A model generated the notes under the pieces. It was not told where the DNA came from. It saw nothing but the letters and a program-made list of their open reading frames with translations, and did not search any database. Made by a program: the position numbers and the translations under genes. Below are positions 39,873 through 48,533 of a stretch of 64,000 nt of DNA, one piece after another. Within the stretch, counting starts at the first letter, position 1. Each line of letters begins with the position of its first letter. This stretch comes from Amycolatopsis xylanica (lineage in GTDB: Bacteria; Actinomycetota; Actinomycetes; Mycobacteriales; Pseudonocardiaceae), in assembly GCF_900107045.1 (NCBI RefSeq), contig NZ_FNON01000003.1, forward strand, positions 558,001 to 622,000. The letters are read 5' to 3'.

Positions 39873-41711
39873 TCACCGGCCACGCCAGGTTGCCTTGTCC
39901 GCCACAGGTTCGAATCCGGCGAACCTGGGCAGGAGAAGGCCTTCCCCGCGCGTGAGCGAAGGCAGCCGCCGCTCGAACGCGACCACTCCGCTCGACGGGA
40001 TCACCCCTTCGACAGTCGCATATTCCTCCTTGACGGTTACTTCACGAGCCTGCCCGCCGGCGTCGGACAGGCAAACCAGGACAGCACTGACGTTATCGGA
40101 GGGCACCGACAATTCGAAGGCGTCGATCGGCTCGTACACCCGCGTCCCCGCGTCTTCCAGCGCGAGTCCCAGCACGATCGGGGTGAGCGCGCGGAAGTCG
40201 CCCGCGGTCGTGATCGGACTGAAATAGCCGGTATGCGTCAACGTGACCACGCAGTCGAGCACCTCCCAGCCGTACAGTCCGCGCCGCAGGCTCGAGTGGA
40301 CCGTCTCCTCGATCGCGGTGTGGAACGCGCGCGGCAGCGACCCGAGCTCGACCTCCAGCCGGTACCGCACGCCGGAGCCCGGCGCGCCGGGCTCGACGCG
40401 CAGACCTACTGTCGCGTAAGGATCGTCGCGCTCACGCAGCTCGATGAACCGGACCGCGGCGCCGGTCCCCTCGAGCCGTTCGACTCGCAGCGTCCGAGTC
40501 TCCTCGAAGACCACTGGCAGGCCGAACTCCTCGGCCAGCTGGAACTGCAGCACCTCTTTCTGCACCTCGCCGTACAGCCGGACGGAGATCTGCTCATCGT
40601 CACGGCGTGCCTGGATGAACGGGTCCTGTTCGGCCAGTGACGTCAGCGCCGCGTACAACGCGCCCGGATTTTCCGCGCGTACCACGGTTTCCAGCGTCGG
40701 CGGCCGGAACTGGGGCCGTTCTCCCACCGGCTCCGCGCTGCCCAGGCTGTCACCGATCCGGACGTCTTTGAGTCCCCACAGCTTGGCGATGTCCCCGGCG
40801 ACGACCCGGCTTGGCTCGCTCGCGGTGACCTTCGCGGTGCCCACGCCGAGCCCGCCGCGATACGCCGTGACGTGGTCGCGCACCGAGATCGAGCCGCCGT
40901 ACAGCCGCGCGTACGCGATCTTCTCGCCCGAGGTCCCGCGTTCGATCTTGAAGACGGTCGCGCGCAGGACGTCCTCTTCGGACCCGCTCGCGGCGGGCAG
41001 CAGCGTCCGGACGCCTTCGAGCAGCTCGGGAATCCCCTCGCCGGTCATGGCCGAGCCGAAGTAGACCGGATGCACCAGCGCCCGCCCGGTCTGCGCGGCG
41101 AGTTCAGCCAGCGTCTCCGCTCGGCCCACCCGGTCCTCCACATAGGACTCCAGGAAGGCGTCGTCGTTGCCCGCGAGCACTTCGGCCGCGCGCCCGAGAT
41201 CCGGCCGGACCTGGGCGTCACGCGTGCCGATCCCGCTGACCGTGGCCATCGGGATCGCGGCGGGCGTGAGCTTGCGCGCGATCGTCGCGAGCAGGCTGTC
41301 GTACGCGGCGCCCATCCGGTCGATCTTGTTGACGAACAGCAGCGTCGGGATCTTCAGCCTGGCCAGCGTGCGCATGAGCACGCGGGTCTGCGTCTGGACG
41401 CCTTCGACGGCCGAGATCACCAGCACGACGCCGTCGAGCACGCGCAGGGACCGTTCCACCTCCGCGATGAAGTCGGAGTGGCCCGGCGTGTCGATCAGGT
41501 TGACCTTGAGGTCGCCGACGGTGAAGGAGACGACCGCGGCGCGGATGGTGATGCCGCGCCTGCGTTCCAGGTCGAGCGTGTCGGTCTGGGTGCTGCCACC
41601 GTCCACACTGCCCAGTTCGCGGATGACGCCTACATGGAAGAGGAGGCGTTCGGTGAGGCTGGTCTTCCCGGCGTCAACATGCGCGAGAATCCCGATGTTC
41701 GAGGTCTTCAT
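39873..41711 (-). CDS. TetM/OtrA-like ribosomal protection GTPase
   Basis: A 612-residue translational GTPase like Tet(M)/Otr(A), shorter than EF-G. Signs are the P-loop AHVDAGKTSLTE (10-21), the effector region ERRRGITIRAAVVSF, DTPGHSDF, VNKID and the EF-G-like domain IV-V segment RVYEPIDAFELSVPSDN. Such factors dislodge tetracycline from the ribosome, but close relatives occur in many actinomycetes without a tetracycline cluster. ATG 41711 follows AAGGGC. No polyketide genes are adjacent, so intrinsic resistance or a translation role is more likely than self-protection. Confidence 0.88.
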   Translation of the reverse strand: MKTSNIGILAHVDAGKTSLTERLLFHVGVIRELGSVDGGSTQTDTLDLERRRGITIRAAVVSFTVGDLKVNLIDTPGHSDFIAEVERSLRVLDGVVLVISAVEGVQTQTRVLMRTLARLKIPTLLFVNKIDRMGAAYDSLLATIARKLTPAAIPMATVSGIGTRDAQVRPDLGRAAEVLAGNDDAFLESYVEDRVGRAETLAELAAQTGRALVHPVYFGSAMTGEGIPELLEGVRTLLPAASGSEEDVLRATVFKIERGTSGEKIAYARLYGGSISVRDHVTAYRGGLGVGTAKVTASEPSRVVAGDIAKLWGLKDVRIGDSLGSAEPVGERPQFRPPTLETVVRAENPGALYAALTSLAEQDPFIQARRDDEQISVRLYGEVQKEVLQFQLAEEFGLPVVFEETRTLRVERLEGTGAAVRFIELRERDDPYATVGLRVEPGAPGSGVRYRLEVELGSLPRAFHTAIEETVHSSLRRGLYGWEVLDCVVTLTHTGYFSPITTAGDFRALTPIVLGLALEDAGTRVYEPIDAFELSVPSDNVSAVLVCLSDAGGQAREVTVKEEYATVEGVIPSSGVVAFERRLPSLTRGEGLLLPRFAGFEPVADKATWRGR

Positions 41712-41866
41712 GGAGTGCCCTTGCGAAGGTCGCGGAATAGGAGATGGGGCATTCCGTTCCCTGGCGCATTCGACACTCCTGTCCTCGGGTGACCAACCGG
41801 CCGAGGCTAACAACGCACCTGTCGAAGGGCATCCGATTTTCCCGGCGTACCCTTTCTTCGGTGTCG

Positions 41867-43093
41867 ATGACCACCGCTGACGACGTCGAAAAGGCCGGAG
41901 CCCTGCTCGACGGCGTCGTGCTGCGCACCCCGCTCGAACGCAACGAACGGCTTTCCGCCCGCACCGGCGGCGAGGTCTGGATCAAGCGCGAGGACCTGCA
42001 GGCCGTCCGGTCGTACAAGCTGCGCGGCGCCTACAACCTGATGGCCCAGCTGGGCGTCTCCGCAGGCGGCGTCGTGTGCGCCAGCGCGGGCAACCACGCG
42101 CAGGGCGTCGCGTACGCGTGCTCGGCGCTGCGGATCCACGGCCGGGTATACCTGCCGCGCACGACGCCGAGGCAGAAGCGCGAGCGGATCGCGGCCATCG
42201 GCGGCAGCTGGGTCGAGGTGGTCGTCGAGGGCGACGCGTACGACGACGCGCAGGCCGCGGCGCTGGAGTTCGCGGCGAAGACCGGCGCCGAGGTGGTGCC
42301 GGCTTTCGACGACCCGCGCACGGTCGCCGGTCAGGGCACGGTGGCCTGCGAGATCATCGACCAGCTCGGCCGCGTGCCGGACCGCGTCGTGGTGCCGGTC
42401 GGCGGCGGCGGGCTGCTCGCCGGGATGGCGGCCTGGCTCGGTTCGCGCCACCCGGAGGTCTCGCTGGTCGGCGTCGAGCCGTCCGGCGCGGCGAGCATGA
42501 CGGCGGCGCTGGCGGCCGGTGAGCCGGTCGCGCTGACCGAGCTGGATCCGTTCGTGGACGGAGCCGCGGTCCGCCAGGTCGGGTCAGTGACGTTCCCGCT
42601 GGTCCGTGACAGCGGCGCGCGGATCGTCACCGTCGAGGCCGGCGCGGTGTGCGTCGAGATGCTGGACCTGTACCAGCGCGACGGGATCATCGCGGAGCCC
42701 GCCGGCGCGCTGGCGACCACGGCCGTGCGGGAGCTGCCGTCGGACGCGCTGACCGTGTGCGTGCTGTCCGGCGGCAACAACGACGTCAGCCGCTACAGCG
42801 AGATCCTCGAACGATCCTTGGTCCACGAAGGACTGAAGCACTACTTCCTGGTCGACTTCCCGCAGGAACCGGGGATGCTGCGGCGGTTCCTCGACTACGT
42901 GCTCGGGCCCGACGACGACATCACGCTTTTCGAGTACGTGAAGCGCAACAACCGCGAGACCGGCCCCGCGCTGGTCGGCGTCGAGATCGGCGCCAGGGCC
43001 GACCTGGACGGCCTGCTCACGCGGATGGCGGCGAGCCCGTTGCACATCGAGACGGTCGATCCGGCGAGCGCGCTCTTCCGGTTCCTTCTTTAG
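41867..43093 (+). CDS. ilvA: Threonine ammonia-lyase (IlvA)
   Basis: A 408-residue biosynthetic threonine deaminase, which makes 2-oxobutanoate for isoleucine. The fold-type II PLP domain has RSYKLRGAYNLMA with Schiff-base Lys51, CASAGNHAQGVAYAC, VPVGGGGLLAGMAAW and VLSGGNNDVSRY. A single C-terminal ACT-like domain (about 325-408) has HYFLVDFPQEPGMLRRFLDY and FEYVKRNNRETGPALVGVE, implying isoleucine feedback control. GTG 41861 is an alternative start; neither has a clear ribosome-binding site. Its stop overlaps the convergent small membrane protein gene. Confidence 0.92.
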   Translation: MTTADDVEKAGALLDGVVLRTPLERNERLSARTGGEVWIKREDLQAVRSYKLRGAYNLMAQLGVSAGGVVCASAGNHAQGVAYACSALRIHGRVYLPRTTPRQKRERIAAIGGSWVEVVVEGDAYDDAQAAALEFAAKTGAEVVPAFDDPRTVAGQGTVACEIIDQLGRVPDRVVVPVGGGGLLAGMAAWLGSRHPEVSLVGVEPSGAASMTAALAAGEPVALTELDPFVDGAAVRQVGSVTFPLVRDSGARIVTVEAGAVCVEMLDLYQRDGIIAEPAGALATTAVRELPSDALTVCVLSGGNNDVSRYSEILERSLVHEGLKHYFLVDFPQEPGMLRRFLDYVLGPDDDITLFEYVKRNNRETGPALVGVEIGARADLDGLLTRMAASPLHIETVDPASALFRFLL

Positions 43094-43260
43094 GCGCCGG
43101 GGCGGTTGAGGTAGATCGACGCGAGCGCGAGTACGCAGCCGAGCCCCAGGAACAAGGTCACCAGGAACGGCCCGCCGATGATCAGGTTCCAGACCGCGAT
43201 CCCGGCCGCGACCAGTGCCACGGCGGCGTTGCGAACCTGCAGCGTCGAGGGTTTAGCCAT
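43090..43260 (-). CDS. Small membrane protein (56 residues)
   Basis: A 56-residue open frame from ATG 43260 to TAA 43090: starts MAKPSTLQVRNAAVALVAAG and ends ASIYLNRPGA. It has two hydrophobic segments (about residues 12-28 and 31-49) separated by GGP, a typical small two-helix membrane protein. It is codon-consistent with its neighbours and fills the gap between the convergent IlvA end (4-nt overlap) and the rhomboid promoter region. Function unknown. Confidence 0.7.
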   Translation of the reverse strand: MAKPSTLQVRNAAVALVAAGIAVWNLIIGGPFLVTLFLGLGCVLALASIYLNRPGA

Positions 43261-43315
43261 GGCCTGAGCTTCTCATACGCCCATTTTCGTCGGTCCCCTC
43301 GGTTATCCTCCGGAA

Positions 43316-43984
43316 GTGGACATCATCGGGGAAGGACCAGGCACGGCCGAGGAGATGATCGCGGAGGCCAAGAAGGCGCTCTGGATCATGGTCGGCTTCC
43401 TGGCGATCATCTGGACCGTGCAGATCTTCAACGCGCTGAACGGTTACGACCTCACGCGCGAGTACGGCATCGAGGCGCGTGAGCCGGGCTCGCTGCCGGA
43501 GATCTTCACCGCGCCGTTCATCCACGGCAGCTGGGCGCACATCGAGGGCAACTCGGGCCCGCTGTTCATCTTCGGCTTCCTCGCCGCGTACCGCGGGGTG
43601 AAGAAGTTCATCGCGGTGACCGTGCTGATCGCCATCGCGAGCGGCCTCGGCGTCTGGTTCTTCTCGCCGTCGATGACCGTCACGGCGGGCGCGAGCGGCA
43701 TGGTGTTCGGCTACTTCGGGTACATCATCGTGCGCGGCCTGTTCGACCGGCACCGCATCGACATCGTCATCGGGCTGGTGATGGCGCTGTGCTTCGCCTA
43801 CCAGTTCAGCTCGCTGCTGCCGGGCGAGGCCCAGGTCAGCTGGCAGGGCCACAGCTTCGGGTTCGTCGGCGGCATCATCGGCGGCTGGCTCTTCCGCGAC
43901 CGCCGCCGCAAGCCCGCGGCCCCCGAGCCGGAGACCCCGACCTTCACCGACCCCACGACCACCCTCTTCCCCAAGGACGCCTAG
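43316..43984 (+). CDS. Rhomboid-family intramembrane serine protease
   Basis: A 222-residue membrane protein with six helices. Signs are PFIHGSWAHIEGNSGPLFIF with His75 and Asn79 in the oxyanion region, TAGASGMVFGYFG with nucleophile Ser127, and GHSFGFVGGIIGGW with His179. It cleaves transmembrane segments of unknown substrates. The C-terminal tail is Pro/Thr-rich and cytosolic. GTG 43316 begins MDIIGEGPG and is used because no better start is upstream. A hairpin repeat begins at the stop codon. Confidence 0.9.
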   Translation: MDIIGEGPGTAEEMIAEAKKALWIMVGFLAIIWTVQIFNALNGYDLTREYGIEAREPGSLPEIFTAPFIHGSWAHIEGNSGPLFIFGFLAAYRGVKKFIAVTVLIAIASGLGVWFFSPSMTVTAGASGMVFGYFGYIIVRGLFDRHRIDIVIGLVMALCFAYQFSSLLPGEAQVSWQGHSFGFVGGIIGGWLFRDRRRKPAAPEPETPTFTDPTTTLFPKDA

Positions 43985-44030
43985 GTCGTGAGTGTTTTGA
44001 CCGGTTAGAACCGGCCATACCACTCACGAC
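43985..44030. repeat. GTGAGTG...GGTTAGAACC hairpin repeat, copy 3
   Basis: GTCGTGAGTG and CACTCACGAC arms flank an inner CCGGTTAGAACCGG palindrome. It begins 1 nt after the rhomboid stop and ends 3 nt before the PAC2 stop on the other strand. Confidence 0.8.
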
Positions 44031-44032
44031 GC

Positions 44033-44983
44033 TCAGCGCTCGGGTGAGTCGCCGGGGCCTTGCTGCTCGGCGAGGAACCGCTCGAACTGGTTCCCCAGCT
44101 CCTCGGCGGTCGGCATGTGCTCGACGCTCTCCGCCAGCAGGCTGTTGCGGCTGGAGGCCTCGACGAAGGTGTCGTATTGGCGTTCCAGCGCGCGCACCAC
44201 GTCGGCGACCTCGTCGGACTCGGCGACCTGGCGGTTGATCTCGGCGTCCGCGGTCGCGGCGGCCTCGCGCAGCGGCTCGCCGGGCAGGTTCAGCCCGGTG
44301 GCCTTGACCAGCGAGTCGAGCACGAGCACGGCGGCGGCCGGGTACGTGGCCTGCGCCAGGTAGTGCGGCACGTGCGCGGCGAAGCCCATCGCGTCGTGAC
44401 CGGCCTCGCCGAGGCGGAACTCGATCAGCGCGGCCACGCTGCCGGGCACCTGCATCCGGTTCGGCAGCGGCTGGTGGTCGCCGACCAGGTCGACCCTGGT
44501 GGCGTGCGAGGTCACGCCGAGCGGGCGGGTGTGCGGCGCGCCCATCGGGATGCCGTGGAACCCGACGGTCAGCCGGACGCCCCAGCGCTCGATCAGCGAC
44601 TGGATCGCCTTGGTGAAGCGCTCCCACTCGTGATCCGGCTCCGGGCCGGTGAGCAGCAGGAACGGCACCCCGTCCTCGTCGTGCAGCAGGTGGACGACCA
44701 GCTCGGGCGCGTCGTAGCTCTCCCAGTGGTCGATCGCGTACGTCATCGGCGGACGGCGTGACCGGTAGTCGATCAGGCTGTCGACGGCGAACCGCGCGAT
44801 CACCCGGTGTTCCAGCTCGCTGAGCAGGTGCTCGGCAACCAGAGCACCGGCCGAACCCGCGTCCATGAAGCCGTCGAAGTGGTGGAGGAGCACGACGCCG
44901 TCCAGGTCGGGGACGTCGGAGTCCACCTCGTACAGCTCCTCTGGATCCAGCGCCACTACGTTCTCCTGCTCTTCCTCGATCAC
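44033..44983 (-). CDS. PAC2-family protein
   Basis: A 316-residue cytosolic protein of the actinobacterial PAC2 (proteasome assembly chaperone-like) family. Signs are LDGVVLLHHFDGFMDAGSAG, FAVDSLIDYRSRRPPMTYAI, LLLTGPEPDHEWERF and FHGIPMGAPHTRPLGVTSHA. The C-terminal quarter is helical and acidic. It is transcribed alone, away from the rhomboid gene. The actinobacterial members may be linked to the proteasome, but their role is unproven. Confidence 0.88.
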   Translation of the reverse strand: MIEEEQENVVALDPEELYEVDSDVPDLDGVVLLHHFDGFMDAGSAGALVAEHLLSELEHRVIARFAVDSLIDYRSRRPPMTYAIDHWESYDAPELVVHLLHDEDGVPFLLLTGPEPDHEWERFTKAIQSLIERWGVRLTVGFHGIPMGAPHTRPLGVTSHATRVDLVGDHQPLPNRMQVPGSVAALIEFRLGEAGHDAMGFAAHVPHYLAQATYPAAAVLVLDSLVKATGLNLPGEPLREAAATADAEINRQVAESDEVADVVRALERQYDTFVEASSRNSLLAESVEHMPTAEELGNQFERFLAEQQGPGDSPER

Positions 44984-45019
44984 ACTCGTACTAACGGGTC
45001 AACGTCGCGAAGGCCAGAA

Positions 45020-45679
45020 TCAATCCCGGTAGTACGACATCACCGCGGGCTGCCCCGTGTAGTTCGGGCCGGCTTCGGCGTCGGCTCCCAGGTAAGTGTA
45101 GGGCGATCGGACCTGCTTGCGGCCGCTAAGCCCGACCCGGCGCCGCCGCCCGTCATACCCGAACCCCTCCGCCCGCAGCGCCGCGACCAGCCGCCGCCCG
45201 GCCGGACTCCCGTCCGCCCGCCGGATGGACGCGAGATCGAGATCGGCGGCGAACCGGCCGTCTTCGGTGAGCCAGGACGCGACCTTCGCCAAGACCCCCA
45301 GCTTGTCGCCGACGTAATGCAGCCCGTGCACGCACGTGATCAGGTCGAACGCATACGGTGGTTCCCACTCGGTCACCGAAGCCTCGACGAACTCCACGCC
45401 GTGGTGCGGCGGCGGCGTGAAGTAGCCGACCAAGTCGACTCCGATGATCCTCACGCCCGGCAGCAACCCCGCCGCCTGCAGCAACGCGTTGCCACTGCCG
45501 CAGCAGAGATCCAGCCAAGCCGCGCTCGGCCTTCCGGCGAGAAAGTCGACCGGGTTGAAGCCGAGCTCGCGCGTGTAACTGTTGGCGCCCGCGAGGCCGC
45601 GGAGGCGGTTCATCGCGTTGTTGGCGACCACAGAGGACAGTGCGAGCTCCGCGTCGGCGAGCAGCCGTTTTTCCTTCAC
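45020..45679 (-). CDS. Class I SAM-dependent methyltransferase
   Basis: A 219-residue Rossmann-fold methyltransferase. Motif I is AAWLDLCCGSGNALLQAAG, then VRIIGVDLVGYF for the acidic loop, and FDLITCVHGLHYVGDK for motif IV. GTG 45679 overlaps the upstream stop (GTGA), and ATG 45700 is an alternative. It is coupled to the HAD-like gene upstream. The substrate is unknown; the C-terminal part is basic and may contact nucleic acid or another anionic partner. Confidence 0.8.
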   Translation of the reverse strand: MKEKRLLADAELALSSVVANNAMNRLRGLAGANSYTRELGFNPVDFLAGRPSAAWLDLCCGSGNALLQAAGLLPGVRIIGVDLVGYFTPPPHHGVEFVEASVTEWEPPYAFDLITCVHGLHYVGDKLGVLAKVASWLTEDGRFAADLDLASIRRADGSPAGRRLVAALRAEGFGYDGRRRRVGLSGRKQVRSPYTYLGADAEAGPNYTGQPAVMSYYRD

Positions 45680-46191
45680 TCGTCCAGTTTCCCAGCCCAC
45701 GCGCGCAAAGTCTCGAAGTCCGCCGCACGTAATCCGAGCCGGGGATCGACCCAGTGCAGCAACGCTTCGCCGTGCTGGCGCATGACCCAGACGCGGTCGG
45801 TTTCGGTGAGTTCGTCGTCCACCCAGGCAAAAGGCCGCCCGGCCGCAAACTCAACGATCGCGCGTGTCTTCCAGTGCAAGCCGTCCGCACCCTGCCGTTG
45901 CTCGGGCCACGCGATCACGGGCAGAGCGGGCAGTCCGAGTTCGGGCCCGATTTTCTGGTTCGCCTCGTGTGTCCACGTCGTCGCCCAAACAAGCTCGTAG
46001 GGCAGCGCGAGAAGGTCCTCGCCATGCGATGGCTTCAGCCAGACCCGTAGCGGCTTTCGGCGGCCGGGCATCGGCGCAGGCGTGACCGAAGTCCATATGC
46101 GGTAAGTGAGATATCCGTCCGGCCGCTTGCTCGGCTTGGCCTGGAACGGGTTGAGCGGTCCATCGACGTCGAGGAACAGAAGCGGGCGCAT
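45676..46191 (-). CDS. HAD-like phosphatase domain protein
   Basis: A 171-residue HAD-superfamily protein. The N-terminal LLFLDVDGPLNPF carries the DxD nucleophile pair, and WATTWTHEANQKIGP gives the Thr-containing motif II. FAWVDDELTETDR supplies the late acidic pair. It resembles the HAD domain found in Swiss-Army-knife RNA repair proteins but stands alone. It overlaps the methyltransferase gene by 4 nt. Phosphatase activity on a small molecule or RNA end is plausible. Confidence 0.8.
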   Translation of the reverse strand: MRPLLFLDVDGPLNPFQAKPSKRPDGYLTYRIWTSVTPAPMPGRRKPLRVWLKPSHGEDLLALPYELVWATTWTHEANQKIGPELGLPALPVIAWPEQRQGADGLHWKTRAIVEFAAGRPFAWVDDELTETDRVWVMRQHGEALLHWVDPRLGLRAADFETLRAWAGKLDE

Positions 46192-46312
46192 CGCGTCTCC
46201 TTCCCCGAGCCCCGGCCCAGCCTGGCACGTGTATCCCCGGCGGCAGAAACGAATTACTCCACAGTGGAGGGTTCGGTCAGCGGGACACCGGGCGGCATCC
46301 GGGCTAGCGGGG

Positions 46313-46342
46313 TTGACGGGTAACGGCGCTCACTCGTAGCGT
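46313..46342 (+). promoter_or_regulatory. Probable sigma-70-type promoter for the DUF1080 gene
   Basis: TTGACG (46313-46318) and TAGCGT (46337-46342) with an 18-bp spacer lie 64 nt upstream of ATG 46406. The -10 follows the actinobacterial TAGNNT pattern. The rest of the 214-nt gap before 46406 shows nothing else clear. Confidence 0.5.
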
Positions 46343-46405
46343 GACATTCGCCGTCCGACCGTAAACGTTCACGTCCGGTTACGAAGAAGTGAAAGGACGG
46401 CATCC

Positions 46406-47128
46406 ATGCTTCGCCGCTCACTCTTGGCGCTGGTCGCGGGGGTCGCTTTGGCGACGGCCGTGGTCACGTCGCCGATGGCAGCAGCAGCCGGGTTGAACCC
46501 GAAGGGCGACCCGAATCCGTACGGTGACCCGAACCTCGTCTCGATGTTCGACGGCAAGACGCTCGACGGCTGGACCTCGTCGAAGGACGGCCTGTGGTCG
46601 GCCAAGGACGGCGTGATCCACGGCAACGGGACCGCGCGCGGCTGGCTGTACTACAACAAGAAGCAGGTCGACACCTTCCGCTGGATCTTCACGCTCAAGC
46701 AGGTCAAGGGCGACCACAAGCCGACCGTGCTGATCTGGGGCAAGACCACCCCGGTGCTGAACGGTCTCGACTCCATCCAGTTCCAGCCGCCGAACGGCGG
46801 GCACTGGGACTACCGGACCGGGCACAACAACGGCGGCGGGAAGCTGTTCACGCAGTATCCGCACACCTCGATCGACATCAAGAAATGGGCGCAGTGCGAG
46901 CTGATCGGCAACGCGAAGACCGGCATCGCGCGGATGGCCTGCTGCCCGCTGAAGGAACCGGCGGCCACCTGTAAGGGTGTCGAAGTGCTCAAGTTCGAGG
47001 ACAAGACGGCGGGCCGGGTAGGACCACTGGCCATTCAGGTCCACAACTCCGGTATCCAGGACGAATACAAGAACCTGTTCTTCGAATCACCCGTGGTGCA
47101 GAGTCCGGACAAGTTCATCACGACCTGA
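46406..47128 (+). CDS. Secreted DUF1080 (3-keto-disaccharide hydrolase-like) protein
   Basis: A 240-residue exported protein. The signal peptide is MLRRSLLALVAGVALATAVV with cleavage near an A-A-A site at about residue 27. The mature concanavalin-like domain has VSMFDGKTLDGWTSSKDGLW, KDGVIHGNGTARGWLYYNKK, FQPPNGGHWDYRTGHN and VGPLAIQVHNSGIQDEYKN, the DUF1080 signature order. Members are thought to hydrolyse or bind 3-keto-glycosides. Four Cys in ACCPLKEPAATC and elsewhere may form disulfides. It has its own promoter and a terminator downstream. Confidence 0.88.
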   Translation: MLRRSLLALVAGVALATAVVTSPMAAAAGLNPKGDPNPYGDPNLVSMFDGKTLDGWTSSKDGLWSAKDGVIHGNGTARGWLYYNKKQVDTFRWIFTLKQVKGDHKPTVLIWGKTTPVLNGLDSIQFQPPNGGHWDYRTGHNNGGGKLFTQYPHTSIDIKKWAQCELIGNAKTGIARMACCPLKEPAATCKGVEVLKFEDKTAGRVGPLAIQVHNSGIQDEYKNLFFESPVVQSPDKFITT

Positions 47129-47133
47129 TCCGT

Positions 47134-47178
47134 GAATTCGGCGCTGGATTCCACCTGGTGGAATCCAGCGCCGAATTT
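47134..47178 (+). terminator. Large hairpin after the DUF1080 gene
   Basis: AATTCGGCGCTGGATTCCAC (47135-47154) pairs with its complement ending at 47177, a 20-bp perfect stem with a very small loop. There is only a short T tract after it. Confidence 0.75.
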
Positions 47179-47203
47179 GTCTCGGGGACAATCGACTTCG
47201 GTA

Positions 47204-47234
47204 TTGACCAGCAGTTCGCACACTGTGCTAACTT
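47204..47234 (+). promoter_or_regulatory. Possible promoter of the IclR gene
   Basis: TTGACC (47204-47209) and CTAACT or TAACTT near 47228-47234, spacer 18-19 bp, lie 56 nt upstream of ATG 47290. The match is partial. Confidence 0.35.
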
Positions 47235-47289
47235 ATTTCTCTGTTGTGCTGGTAACCGTAGTTGCGCCGTTTCCCCGAGAGGTTAACAA

Positions 47290-48069
47290 ATGACGCCAGC
47301 GGCACGCCCACCCCACGCCTCAGCGCCACCACGCAGAACGCCCGGCGCGAGCAGCTCCCGCAAGGTCTTGCAGCTGCTGCTGGCGTTCTCCGAGCGCAGG
47401 CCCGAAGCCAGTGTCGCGGAACTCGCCGCGACCATCGGCACCCCGGTCGCGACGACTTATCGTTATGTGGCGCTACTGAAGGAACTTCAGTTACTCGAAG
47501 AAGGCAAAGCCGGGCGTTATCACGTGACCTGCCAGGTGATGCCGCTGGCCCGCGCCGCGCAACTGTCGAATGACCTCGCGCGGCTCGCCAAGCCGACGAT
47601 GGAAGAAGCTGCGCGCGAACTCGGCGAAACAGTGTTGCTATTCCAGCATTTCGGGGACACGGCGGTCTGTGCCGACCGGGTCGAATGTGATCGGGCGATG
47701 CGGTTCACCTTCCAGCCGGGCCATTCCGTTCCGCTGGGGGAAGGCGCGTCCGGCAAGATGATGCTCGCGCTGCTGCCCGAGGCCGACCGGGAACGGCGGC
47801 TGCCCGCGGTGATGCAGCGGCGGGGGCACGGCATCCGTGACGAGCTCAAGCGCGCGGTGCTCAACCGGTACGCGGTCAGCTGGGGCGAGCTCGAAGAAGG
47901 CGTGTGGGCGTGCTCGGTGCCGGTGCACGTGCCGGGACATCGGCCCGCCGTGCTCACCATGGCCGGTCCGGCCGCGCGGATCAGCGACGAGGCGAAGCGC
48001 GCGGCGATCACTTCGCTGCAGGCGTACGCGAACCGGATCCAGCGGGCGGTGTCGTCCTACTCCCTGTAG
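47290..48069 (+). CDS. IclR-family regulator
   Basis: A 259-residue transcription factor. The N-terminal winged helix has RKVLQLLLAFSERRPEASVA and GTPVATTYRYVALLKELQLL. The GAF-like ligand domain has FQPGHSVPLGEGASGKMMLA and WACSVPVHVPGHRPAVLTMA. A 30-residue Pro/Ala-rich tail precedes the HTH. It is 39 nt upstream of a VOC gene in the same direction. IclR proteins usually regulate small-molecule catabolism; the convergent aminotransferase/CoA-transferase pair is a possible target. Confidence 0.92.
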   Translation: MTPAARPPHASAPPRRTPGASSSRKVLQLLLAFSERRPEASVAELAATIGTPVATTYRYVALLKELQLLEEGKAGRYHVTCQVMPLARAAQLSNDLARLAKPTMEEAARELGETVLLFQHFGDTAVCADRVECDRAMRFTFQPGHSVPLGEGASGKMMLALLPEADRERRLPAVMQRRGHGIRDELKRAVLNRYAVSWGELEEGVWACSVPVHVPGHRPAVLTMAGPAARISDEAKRAAITSLQAYANRIQRAVSSYSL

Positions 48070-48107
48070 CCCCCGGAATTGTCGGTGCCCCTGGTTATGG
48101 TGCTGGC

Positions 48108-48533
48108 ATGACCTACGAATTCCAGATCGTCGTCGATTCGGCGGATCCGCACACGCTCGCCGACTGGTGGGCGGACATGCTCGGCTGGGACGTCGAGCCC
48201 AGTAAGGAGGACTTCATCAGGGAGATGATCGCGGCGGGCCACGCCACGGATGCGGACACCAAGACGCACAAGGGCGTGCTCGTCTGGCGCGAAGGGCAGG
48301 CGATCCTGCATCCGGACGGCTCGGGCAGGCGGATCCTGTTCATGCTGGTGCCGGAGGAAAAGACCGTGAAGAACCGCGTCCATCTCGATCTGCGGATCGG
48401 TGAGGACAAGCGGGAGGCCGAGCTCGAGCGCCTGACGGCACTCGGCGCGAAAGAACTGCACCGAGGCCGCCAGGGCCCGCACTGGTGGATCACGATCGCG
48501 GATCCGGAGGGCAATGAACTCTGTCTCAGCTGA
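48108..48533 (+). CDS. VOC (glyoxalase/bleomycin-resistance fold) protein
   Basis: A 141-residue VOC-superfamily protein. Signs are FQIVVDSADPHTLADWWADM at the start, DGSGRRILFMLVPE, KNRVHLDLRIGEDKREAELE and a final WITIADPEGNELCLS, the usual metal-binding Glu strand. Members are dioxygenases, lyases or drug-binding proteins. ATG 48108 fits the fold start. Its stop lies within the convergent aminotransferase gene end (8-nt overlap). Confidence 0.88.
   Translation: MTYEFQIVVDSADPHTLADWWADMLGWDVEPSKEDFIREMIAAGHATDADTKTHKGVLVWREGQAILHPDGSGRRILFMLVPEEKTVKNRVHLDLRIGEDKREAELERLTALGAKELHRGRQGPHWWITIADPEGNELCLS

Noticed and set aside
39907-39917. GGTTCGAATCC, like a tRNA T-arm
   Set aside because: It is within the C-terminal coding sequence of the ribosomal protection factor (residues RFAGFEP). 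No acceptor or anticodon stem can be drawn around it.
39873-41711. Self-resistance gene of a tetracycline cluster
   Set aside because: No type II PKS, cyclase or oxygenase genes of that kind are in the window; such factors are widespread in actinomycetes.
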